DNA from: Candidatus Faecivivens stercoripullorum
GTDB taxonomy: Bacteria > Bacillota > Clostridia > Oscillospirales > Ruminococcaceae
Assembly (NCBI GenBank): GCA_018715285.1
Contig: DVLW01000032.1
Location: 1 to 24,061, forward strand
DNA length: 24,061 nt
Reading direction: 5' to 3'
Within the stretch, counting starts at the first letter, position 1, and each line of letters begins with the position of its first letter. The position numbers and the translations under genes are program-made. Of this stretch, positions 12,762 to 19,384 are shown one piece after another. The notes below the pieces were generated by a model. It was not told the origin of the DNA and made no database searches. It saw nothing but the letters and a program-made list of their open reading frames with translations.

Positions 12762-13367
12762 TCAAAAACTGTCCACCGGACAGTTTTTGAGGGTAACTGA
12801 GCGAAAATTCGTCAGCGGCGTGCCGCCCCACGTAGTTCCAGTAACTGCGTAAACCGATAGTGATATGCTCGCACATTGATGGGAAAAGCCCGCATCGAGC
12901 GGACTTTTTCCATAGGGGACGCCCTTGCTATAGCGTCCAGCAAATCCCTTCGGGAATTGCGACGCAAAATACCTGCGGGCATTTTGCTACCCCTTGCTGA
13001 GCTGATTTTGGGGATAAGAGATTTCGCTCCATTGCGATGAAGCGACCACAGTTCCCGATGGGAACTGGACAGTTTCCACAGGAAACTGTGTGGTTTGCAA
13101 AGCAAACCGTGCTCTGCCCACTGGACCCCGCGATTTTTTGAAAAAAATCGAGTAAAACTTTTTTGATTTTATCGCTCCCACTGAGTGCGTCAAACTGGCA
13201 CTCGCTCTGCGCTCGCGTGAACAGACGGATAGTGTGTGCGCAGAATTTGCAAAGAAACAAACTCGCACCATCTGCTCGCCGCGTTCGCAAAGGCTGTTAT
13301 TTTCACAATCGAGGCGGTCGGAACGCCGCCGATCATCGCGAACAAGGCCGCGCGGGCTCCGCGCCTT
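12762..13367. repeat. Array of short hairpins (structured intergenic element, copy D)
   Basis: At least ten separate inverted repeats lie in about 600 bp. The main ones are 12762-12790 (13-bp stem, loop ACC), 12879-12913 (stem with one mismatch and one G-T), 12917-12938, 12940-12960 (loop TTC), 12964-12987, 13024-13045, 13049-13067 (8 bp, loop GAT), 13069-13089 (9 bp, loop ACA), 13092-13108 (7 bp, loop AAA), 13131-13150 (9 bp, loop GA), 13183-13203 and 13350-13364 (6 bp, loop GCT). Stems differ in sequence, but many have exactly 3-nt loops, and three abut end to end at 13049-13108. T-runs are absent after most, so they are not terminators. Related pieces lie at 254-393 and 8711-8747. Confidence 0.75.
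13278..13365 (+). repeat. Shared 88-nt repeat segment, copy D
   Basis: This segment matches 340-253 (minus strand) at 74 of 88 positions. It ends with the hairpin GCGCGG (13350-13355), loop GCT, CCGCGC (13359-13364). Copy C has GCCCGG, loop ACA, CCGGGC at the same place, so one G-C pair is swapped for C-G while pairing is kept and the loop differs. Confidence 0.75.
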
Positions 13368-13450
13368 TATTATAACATAGCGTTTTTCCCGGCGCAACTG
13401 GGCAGACTGATAACCGATGGACAAAATTCTCTCTTTTTTTGCAAAAGGGC

Positions 13451-13479
13451 TTGCAATTTCTGGAAAAATGGAGTAAAAT
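13451..13479 (+). promoter_or_regulatory. Promoter of the acyl-CoA ligase gene
   Basis: -35 TTGCAA (13451-13456), 17-bp spacer, -10 TAAAAT (13474-13479). Confidence 0.65.
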
Positions 13480-13607
13480 TATAGTTACTGTTTGGTACTT
13501 TAATGCATAGTCGCGTAAAATGGCAAAAGCGATGCGCACTGTGCAGACAATCATGTCAGCAATCCGGTGTTATTTTACATGCCGGTATGATAGAAGGGAT
13601 GTTTTTC

Positions 13608-15248
13608 ATGCCAATTACTGAGATTCTGGAACGCAACTGTAAACTCTACGGTGATGAGGTCGCTCTGGTTGAACTCAACCCTGAGGTGCCCGATGACCGC
13701 CGTACCTGGAAGGATTATGAACTGATTCAGCCGACCGCTTCCTCCTGCTATCGCAGAGAAATTACCTGGAATGTCTTCAATGAAAAGGCTAACCGCTTCG
13801 CCAATATGCTGCTCTCACGCGGTATCGGTAAGGGCGATAAGGTCGCAATCCTGCTGATGAACGGTATCGAGTGGCTGCCGATCTATTTCGGTATCCTCAA
13901 AACCGGCGCTCTCGCTGTCCCGATGAACTTCCGGTTCTCCTCCGATGAAATCGAGTACTGCCTGAATCTGTCGGAGGCAAATGTTTTGCTGTTCGGTCCG
14001 GAATTTATCGGACGTGTTGAGGAAATTGCTGACCGTATTATGAAAGGAAGACTTCTCTTCTTCGTCGGTGACCATTGCCCGACTTTCGCGGAAAGCTACA
14101 ACCTGCTGACCGCTAACTGCTCCAGCCAGTCCCCAATGATTAAGCTGTCCGATCAGGATGACGCGGTTATCTACTTCTCGTCCGGTACGACCGGCTTCCC
14201 AAAAGCAATTTTACATAACCATGAAAGCCTGATGCACGCCTGCAAGGTCGAACAGCATCACCATTCCCAGACACATGACGACGTTTTCCTCTGCATCCCG
14301 CCGCTCTACCATACCGGCGCAAAAATGCACTGGATGGGTTCTTTCCTTGAAGGCGGCAAAGCTGTACTGCTCAAGGGTACCAAGCCGCAGTTTATCCTCG
14401 ACGCGGTGTCCAAGGAAAAATGTACCATCGTCTGGCTGCTGGTGCCGTGGGCACAGGATATCCTCGATGCAATCGACCGCGGTGAAATCCATCTGGAAGA
14501 TTACGAGCTTTCCCAGTGGCGGCTGATGCATATTGGCGCACAGCCTGTCCCACCGTCCCTGATTAAGCGCTGGAAAGAGATTTTCCCCAACCATCAGTAT
14601 GATACCAACTATGGTCTGTCTGAATCGATTGGCCCCGGATGCGTTCATCTGGGCGTCGAAAACATCGATAAGGTCGGCGCGATCGGCGTTCCCGGCTATG
14701 GATGGCAGGTTAAGATTATGGATAACGGTACTGAGGTCGAAAAAGGCGAGGTCGGTGAGCTTTGTGTCAAGGGTCCCGGCGTCATGACCTGCTACTACAA
14801 TGACCCCAAGGCAACCGCTGCTGTCCTCAAGGATGGATGGCTGTACACCGGTGACATGGCAATGCAGGACAAGGACGGGTTCTACTATCTGGTTGACCGT
14901 AAAAAGGACGTTATCATCACCGGCGGCGAAAACCTCTACCCTGTTCAGATCGAGGATTTTATCCGTGCATGTCCGTATGTCAGCGACGTTGCGGTTATCG
15001 GCCTGCCGGATAAGCGGCTGGGTGAGATTGCAGCCGCGATTGTACAGGTCAAAAAAGGCGTCGCATGCACCGAAGAGGATATCAACCGTTTCTGCCTGGG
15101 TATGCCAAGATACAAACGTCCGCGCAAGATCATCTTTATGGATGTTCCGCGTAATGCGACCGGTAAAATCGAAAAACCCAAGCTCCGCGAAATGTTCTCT
15201 GCTGACCGCCTGGTCGGTAAAGAATCCGGTATCACTGCAGGTGACTGA
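13608..15248 (+). CDS. AMP-forming acyl-CoA ligase (ANL superfamily)
   Basis: A 546-residue adenylate-forming enzyme that activates a carboxylic acid with ATP and loads it on CoA. Core motifs are present: Y-F-S-S-G-T-T-G-F-P-K (about 189-199, P-loop), Y-G-L-S-E-S (335-340), Y-T-G-D-M-A, D-R-K-K-D-V-I-I-T-G-G-E-N (from 430), and the catalytic Lys520 in A-T-G-K-I-E-K-P. A family-atypical stretch of about 25 residues (roughly 24-48, E-V-P-D-D-R-R-T-W-K-D-Y) lies near the N-terminus. The start at 13608 has AGAAGGG at 8-nt spacing; an in-frame ATG at 13599 sits on that site. The iorAB genes follow 191 bp downstream with no clear terminator between, suggesting an aryl or branched acid as substrate. 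Fatty or benzoic acids remain possible. Confidence 0.92.
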   Translation: MPITEILERNCKLYGDEVALVELNPEVPDDRRTWKDYELIQPTASSCYRREITWNVFNEKANRFANMLLSRGIGKGDKVAILLMNGIEWLPIYFGILKTGALAVPMNFRFSSDEIEYCLNLSEANVLLFGPEFIGRVEEIADRIMKGRLLFFVGDHCPTFAESYNLLTANCSSQSPMIKLSDQDDAVIYFSSGTTGFPKAILHNHESLMHACKVEQHHHSQTHDDVFLCIPPLYHTGAKMHWMGSFLEGGKAVLLKGTKPQFILDAVSKEKCTIVWLLVPWAQDILDAIDRGEIHLEDYELSQWRLMHIGAQPVPPSLIKRWKEIFPNHQYDTNYGLSESIGPGCVHLGVENIDKVGAIGVPGYGWQVKIMDNGTEVEKGEVGELCVKGPGVMTCYYNDPKATAAVLKDGWLYTGDMAMQDKDGFYYLVDRKKDVIITGGENLYPVQIEDFIRACPYVSDVAVIGLPDKRLGEIAAAIVQVKKGVACTEEDINRFCLGMPRYKRPRKIIFMDVPRNATGKIEKPKLREMFSADRLVGKESGITAGD

Positions 15249-15290
15249 GTTTGTTGTCTATCTACAGCATCACTTTGTCGCGTTAAATCC

Positions 15291-15319
15291 TTGCAATACC
15301 TTGTCGGATATGGTACAAT
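15291..15319 (+). promoter_or_regulatory. Promoter of iorAB
   Basis: -35 TTGCAA (15291-15296), 17-bp spacer, -10 TACAAT (15314-15319) with TGg upstream (extended -10). It resembles the ligase promoter, which shares the TTGCAA -35 hexamer. Confidence 0.75.
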
Positions 15320-15359
15320 TGTAAGGAAATATATGTCAGTCAATACTGTCTGTTACTGC

Positions 15360-15405
15360 CAGCCCTGACGTTTGCAAGTGTATGCTTGCCCTTACGTCAG
15401 GGCTG
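15360..15405 (+). ncRNA. Two-tier hairpin in the iorA leader
   Basis: CAGCCCTGACGT (15360-15371) pairs perfectly with ACGTCAGGGCTG (15394-15405), and an inner GCAAG/CTTGC stem forms within the loop. No T-run follows, so it is not a standard terminator. It lies about 35 nt after the predicted transcription start and 34 nt before the iorA ATG; it could be a leader regulatory structure or a processing/stability element. No known riboswitch was recognised. Confidence 0.55.
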
Positions 15406-15439
15406 CTGCTCAAAAATCTAGTATGGAAGGATTAAGCCA

Positions 15440-17164
15440 ATGAAAGAGTTAATGCTTGGCAATGCCGCTATTGCGCGCGGTATGTATGAGGCTGGATGCA
15501 AGGTCGTTTCCAGCTACCCCGGTACCCCTTCGACCGAAATCACCGAAGAGGCTGTTAAATTCCCCGAAATCTACTGCGAATGGGCTCCGAATGAAAAGGT
15601 TGCTGTCGAATCGGCGTTCGGTGCAAGTCTGGCAGGCGTCAGAAGCAGCTGTGCAATGAAGCACGTCGGACTGAATGTCGCTGCTGACCCGGTATTTTCC
15701 ATCTCGTATATCGGCGTAAAAGGCGGTATGGTCATCTGTGTCGCAGATGACCCCGGTATGCACTCTTCCCAGAATGAACAGGATTCCCGCCATTATGCGC
15801 GTGCATCCAAAATCCCGATGCTGGAACCTGCTGACAGTGCCGAAGCGCTTGCGTTCACCAAGCTGGCATTTGACCTGTCGGAAGAATACAATACCCCTGT
15901 ATTCCTCAAGATGTGCACCCGTGTCGCACACTCCCAGTCGGTCGTTGAAACCGGTGAAAGAGTCGAACGGGATGTGATTCCTTACGTCAAGGATGTACAT
16001 AACGTCATGACCCCTGCAAACGCTAAGGTTCGCCATCCGATTGTTGAGGAACGTACCAACAAACTAATTCAGTACGCTGAAACCGCTCCGATCAACCGTG
16101 TGGAAATGGGCGGTACCAAGATGGGTATCATCACCTCTTCGACCAGCTATCAGTATGTCAAAGAAACGTTCGGCGATTCGGTCAGCGTCCTGAAACTCGG
16201 CATGATCTGGCCGCTGCCGGAAAAACTCATCCGGGACTTTGCGGCTAAGGTCGAAAAGCTGGTTGTCGTGGAAGAACTCGACCCGTTTATCGAGGAACAC
16301 TGCAAAAAGCTCGGGCTGGAAGTCCATGGTAAGGATATCCTGCCGATGTGCGATGAATTTTCACAGAACCTGCTGGCAGAAAAATTCGGACTCCCCGTGC
16401 CTGCTTCCCGCTCACTGGATGAAAATATCCCTGTCCGTCCTCCGGTTATGTGCTCGGGATGTCCGCATCGCGGCATGTTCTATACGCTGATGAAACAGAA
16501 CTGCACCGTTATCGGCGATATCGGATGCTACACGCTGGGAAGCGCTGCTCCGCTGCTGGCAATGGATATCAATATCTGCATGGGTGCTTCTGTATCGGCA
16601 GAACACGGCTTTAATGTCGCGCTGGGTAAAGCATCCCAGAACAAGACTGTCTCGGTCATCGGTGACTCGACCTTTGTCCATTCCGGCATGACCAGCCTTG
16701 CAAATATCGCTTACAACCAGTCGGCTTCGACCGTTATCATCCTTGACAACTCGATCACCGGTATGACCGGCCATCAGCAGAACCCGACCACCGGTTACAA
16801 CATCAAGGGCGACCCGGCTGGCAAAATCGACCTTGAAGCACTCTGCCACGCAATGGGCATCAACCGGGTCAGAGTTGTCGATCCGTATGACCTCGCTGAA
16901 TGTGACAAGGCTGTCAGAGAAGAACTCGCAGTGGATGAACCGTCGGTTATCATCAGCCGCCGTCCCTGTGTCCTCCTTAAATCGGTCAAAACCGCTCCCC
17001 CGCTCCATGTCGATACCGACAAGTGCCGCGGATGCAAGGCCTGCATGAAGATGGGCTGCCCGTCGATCAGCATCCGTAATGGCAAGGCTGTCATCGATGA
17101 GACGCTCTGTGTCGGCTGCGGCGTCTGCCAGCAGCTCTGCCATTTTGACGCGCTCGTCCGCTGA
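15440..17164 (+). CDS. iorA: Indolepyruvate:ferredoxin oxidoreductase, alpha subunit
   Basis: A 574-residue thiamine-diphosphate and iron-sulfur enzyme subunit. IorAB oxidatively decarboxylates aryl-pyruvates (from Trp, Phe, Tyr) to aryl-acetyl-CoA, passing electrons to ferredoxin, and can run in reverse. Domains in order: N-terminal pyrimidine-binding domain (S-S-Y-P-G-T-P-S-T-E-I near 24-34), a transketolase C-like domain, a TPP-binding domain (M-C-S-G-C-P-H-R-G near 336, G-D-I-G-C-Y-T-L-G, then G-D-S-T-F-V-H-S-G and I-L-D-N-S-I-T-G-M-T-G), and a C-terminal two-cluster ferredoxin domain. The cluster ligands are C529/C532/C535/C540 and C557/C560/C563/C567. The start has GGAAGGA. iorB follows 25 bp downstream. 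Confidence 0.97.
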   Translation: MKELMLGNAAIARGMYEAGCKVVSSYPGTPSTEITEEAVKFPEIYCEWAPNEKVAVESAFGASLAGVRSSCAMKHVGLNVAADPVFSISYIGVKGGMVICVADDPGMHSSQNEQDSRHYARASKIPMLEPADSAEALAFTKLAFDLSEEYNTPVFLKMCTRVAHSQSVVETGERVERDVIPYVKDVHNVMTPANAKVRHPIVEERTNKLIQYAETAPINRVEMGGTKMGIITSSTSYQYVKETFGDSVSVLKLGMIWPLPEKLIRDFAAKVEKLVVVEELDPFIEEHCKKLGLEVHGKDILPMCDEFSQNLLAEKFGLPVPASRSLDENIPVRPPVMCSGCPHRGMFYTLMKQNCTVIGDIGCYTLGSAAPLLAMDINICMGASVSAEHGFNVALGKASQNKTVSVIGDSTFVHSGMTSLANIAYNQSASTVIILDNSITGMTGHQQNPTTGYNIKGDPAGKIDLEALCHAMGINRVRVVDPYDLAECDKAVREELAVDEPSVIISRRPCVLLKSVKTAPPLHVDTDKCRGCKACMKMGCPSISIRNGKAVIDETLCVGCGVCQQLCHFDALVR

Positions 17165-17189
17165 GTTGAGGAAAGGAAGGAACCGATTT

Positions 17190-17765
17190 ATGACAAAAAA
17201 TATCATGATTGTTGGTGTCGGCGGTCAGGGCACGCTGCTTGCAAGTAAAATGCTGGGCAGATTGCTGATGAATGTCGGATACGATGTAAAAGTTTCGGAA
17301 GTACACGGCATGAGCCAGAGAGGCGGCAGTGTGGTCACCTACGTCCGGTTCGGTGATAAGGTCGCGTCTCCACTGATTGACAAGGGTGAAGCTGACTTCA
17401 TCCTCTCATTTGAAAAGCTGGAGGCCGCAAGATGGCTCTCCTACCTGCGGGAAGATGGACAGATTGTCCTCTCCGACCAGGAAATCGACCCGATGCCGGT
17501 TGTCACCGGTGCTGCAAAGTACCCGGAAAACCTGATCGAAAAGATGAAGGCTACCGGCGCAAAAGTCGACGCTGTGCCTGCTCTCGACCTTGCAAAAGAG
17601 GCTGGCTCCATTAAGGCGGTCAACATCGTCCTGATGGGGAGACTGTCCCATTACTTCCCGGAAATCCCGGAAAGTGAATGGATTGCGGCGCTGGAAGCGG
17701 TTGTCCCGGCTAAGTTTGTTGAGATGAATAAAAAAGCGTTTGCTCTGGGCCGTCAGGTCAGATAA
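17190..17765 (+). CDS. iorB: Indolepyruvate:ferredoxin oxidoreductase, beta subunit
   Basis: A 191-residue subunit of the pyruvate:ferredoxin oxidoreductase gamma-like family, partner of IorA. It opens I-M-I-V-G-V-G-G-Q-G-T-L-L-A-S-K, the standard glycine-rich motif, followed by S-E-V-H-G-M-S-Q-R-G-G-S-V, another family hallmark. The length is typical of IorB. The ATG at 17190 has a GGAAGGAA site; the frame is open further upstream, overlapping the iorA end, but without a start signal. It is the last gene of the ior operon, with a strong terminator after it. Confidence 0.96.
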   Translation: MTKNIMIVGVGGQGTLLASKMLGRLLMNVGYDVKVSEVHGMSQRGGSVVTYVRFGDKVASPLIDKGEADFILSFEKLEAARWLSYLREDGQIVLSDQEIDPMPVVTGAAKYPENLIEKMKATGAKVDAVPALDLAKEAGSIKAVNIVLMGRLSHYFPEIPESEWIAALEAVVPAKFVEMNKKAFALGRQVR

Positions 17766-17776
17766 ATGAGCGTTTA

Positions 17777-17818
17777 AGCGTACCTGCTTTTATACAAAAG
17801 TGGGTACGCTGTTTTTTT
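17777..17818 (+). terminator. Terminator of iorAB
   Basis: AGCGTACC (17777-17784) pairs with GGTACGCT (17803-17810), with an inner CTTTT/AAAAG stem, followed by a run of seven T residues. Confidence 0.9.
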
Positions 17819-17823
17819 GCCGC

Positions 17824-17882
17824 TGGGCAGGATGCCCATTTACTGTTCACGCAAAGATGGCAGAATCACCAGACGGTCTGGT
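17824..17882. promoter_or_regulatory. Two palindromes upstream of the trkA promoter
   Basis: TGGGCA (17824-17829) and TGCCCA (17833-17838) surround GGA. ACCAGAC (17868-17874) and GTCTGGT (17876-17882) form a 15-bp odd palindrome about 40 bp upstream of the -35 element. Either could be an operator for K+-responsive control; no known site was recognised. Confidence 0.4.
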
Positions 17883-17920
17883 CAAAATGACAACATTCTT
17901 CCGTTTATGTCGTTTAACGG

Positions 17921-17949
17921 TTGACAGCATAATGGCAGAATGTTATAAT
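17921..17949 (+). promoter_or_regulatory. Promoter of trkAH
   Basis: Full consensus: -35 TTGACA (17921-17926), 17-bp spacer, -10 TATAAT (17944-17949) with TGt upstream. It is the best promoter match of any protein gene in the window. Confidence 0.9.
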
Positions 17950-17960
17950 ACTTCACGTAT

Positions 17961-17979
17961 ACGGCAGATTTTCTGCCGT
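17961..17979 (+). promoter_or_regulatory. Hairpin at the trkA transcript 5' end
   Basis: ACGGCAGA (17961-17968) and TCTGCCGT (17972-17979) form a perfect 8-bp stem with loop TTT, starting about 5 nt after the predicted transcription start. Structures this near the 5' end commonly stabilise mRNA. Confidence 0.5.
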
Positions 17980-18019
17980 TTCTTTGCTGTATTCATGTAT
18001 TATCGGAGGTTGCAGTCTT

Positions 18020-19372
18020 ATGAATATCGTCGTAGTTGGTGGCGGAAAAGTCGGTTCCACCCTAGTGGAACAGCTTTCCAACGAAGAACATGACATAACG
18101 GTCGTGGATGTCAATCAGAAGGTCCTCACCAATATCTCAAACCGCTATGATATCGTCACCGTCTGCGGTAACGGCGCCGCTTACCCTGTCCAGATTCAGG
18201 CAGGTGTCGAAAAGGCTGACCTGATTATCGCGACAACTTCCATGGATGAACGCAATATCCTCTGCTGCATGGTCGCCGGTCAGGTGGGTGCGAAATATAC
18301 CATTGCCCGTGTCCGTAACCCGGAGTATGCCTCCCATATGCAGTATTTGCAGGATAACCTCAAGCTCTCGATGTCGATTAACCCGGAACAGGAAGCCGCT
18401 AAGGAAATTATGCGGATTCTTCACTTCCCCGCTGCAATCCGTGTCAATCAGTTCATGCACGACCGGGTCGAAATGATCGAAATCCGGCTGTCAGAAGGTA
18501 ATCCGCTGGTCGGACTGTCGCTGGGTGAAATGAAAAACCGATACAGTCAGAATGTTCTGGTCTGCGCTGTCTCCCGTGACGGTAAATCCTATATCCCCGG
18601 CGGTAACTTCATCCTGCATCAGGACGACCATATTACCCTGCTGGGTTCGCCCGCTGACCTCAACAGCTTTACCAAGGAACTGATTCCCTCTATCCGTAAG
18701 GTCAAAAACGTCATGATCGTCGGCGGCAGCCGTATCGCCCATTATCTGTGCGATATGCTGGCCGAGCATGGGGTCAAAACCAAAATTATCGACTGTGACG
18801 AGAACCGCTGCCGTGAACTCTCCGAGCAGCTGCCGGATACCCGGATTATCCATGGGGACGCACGCGACCGAGAGCTGCTTCAGGAAGAAGGCGTCGAAAG
18901 AATGGACGCTTTCATCTCGCTGACCGGTCTGGACGAGGAAAATATCATCGCGTCGATGTACGCCTCTTCCTGCGGTGTACCAAAAGTTATCTCGAAAATC
19001 AGTGACCGCGATATGGCAAGAATGGTCGACCGGCTGGGTCTGGATATCGTCATTTCTCCGAAAACACTGACTGCCGACCTGATTGTACGGTTTGTCCGCT
19101 CAATCGCTTATGCGGGTAAAAATACCGTCAGAACCTTGTACACCATTTCCGATGGCAGCATCGAGGTAATGGAATACTTCGTCGACGGCGACCTCCCGTT
19201 CATTGGAAAACCGCTGTCTGACCTCCCGATTCGCTCAAATATCCTGATTGCCTGCATCATCCGGGATGGCGTGCCGCTGATCGCCGGCGGTTCTACCTCC
19301 ATCTGCCAGGGTGACAGCGTCATTGTCGTTGCACGCAAGGGAAGACTGAAAAGTCTCGCCGATATCGTGTGA
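18020..19372 (+). CDS. trkA: Trk potassium uptake regulatory subunit TrkA
   Basis: A 450-residue cytoplasmic, NAD-binding protein that gates the TrkH channel. It has two tandem RCK units: RCK-N with G-G-G-K-V-G-S-T (about 7-14) and the acidic end of strand 2 (V-V-D-V-N), an RCK-C domain (about 140-225), a second RCK-N starting V-M-I-V-G-G-S-R-I-A (about 230), and a second RCK-C (about 365-450). Duplicate organisation is typical of the TrkA type rather than the single-unit KtrA. GGAGGT lies 9 nt before the ATG. It is followed by trkH after 12 bp, so the pair is one operon. Confidence 0.96.
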   Translation: MNIVVVGGGKVGSTLVEQLSNEEHDITVVDVNQKVLTNISNRYDIVTVCGNGAAYPVQIQAGVEKADLIIATTSMDERNILCCMVAGQVGAKYTIARVRNPEYASHMQYLQDNLKLSMSINPEQEAAKEIMRILHFPAAIRVNQFMHDRVEMIEIRLSEGNPLVGLSLGEMKNRYSQNVLVCAVSRDGKSYIPGGNFILHQDDHITLLGSPADLNSFTKELIPSIRKVKNVMIVGGSRIAHYLCDMLAEHGVKTKIIDCDENRCRELSEQLPDTRIIHGDARDRELLQEEGVERMDAFISLTGLDEENIIASMYASSCGVPKVISKISDRDMARMVDRLGLDIVISPKTLTADLIVRFVRSIAYAGKNTVRTLYTISDGSIEVMEYFVDGDLPFIGKPLSDLPIRSNILIACIIRDGVPLIAGGSTSICQGDSVIVVARKGRLKSLADIV

Positions 19373-19384
19373 GAGGTGGCGTGA

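Larger units (their letters stand above)
12653..13607. other. Long gene-free region between the small protein and the acyl-CoA ligase
   Basis: A 955-bp stretch without a convincing gene. Open frames here overlap on several strands and frames, lack ribosome sites and mostly read through palindromes. It holds the hairpin array (12762-13367), a copy of the shared 88-nt repeat segment (13278-13365), a diverged short copy (about 12689-12717), and the acyl-CoA ligase promoter (13451-13479). The leader from that promoter to the ligase start is about 120 nt. Confidence 0.75.

Noticed and set aside
12762..12790. Integron attC-like site.
   Set aside because: The stem is perfect and short, with no unpaired central spacer or extrahelical bases, and there is no integrase or cassette.
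12762..13367. CRISPR array.
   Set aside because: There is no constant direct repeat with regular spacing; the units are individual palindromes of different sequence and length, and no cas gene is nearby.
12812..13424. Several overlapping open frames on both strands in the hairpin array.
   Set aside because: They overlap each other, lack ribosome sites and read through palindromes. Between the two shared-repeat copies only 5 of 11 differences over 26 codons fall at third positions, which gives no sign of coding constraint.
15320..15439. T-box or other known riboswitch before iorA.
   Set aside because: The leader is only about 115 nt and lacks a recognisable T-box sequence and an antiterminator/terminator pair.
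16412..17206. Antisense open frame of 264 codons opposite iorA, and similar ones opposite the symporter (9932-10687).
   Set aside because: No start signal and no recognisable protein; the opposite strands encode clear enzymes and transporters.
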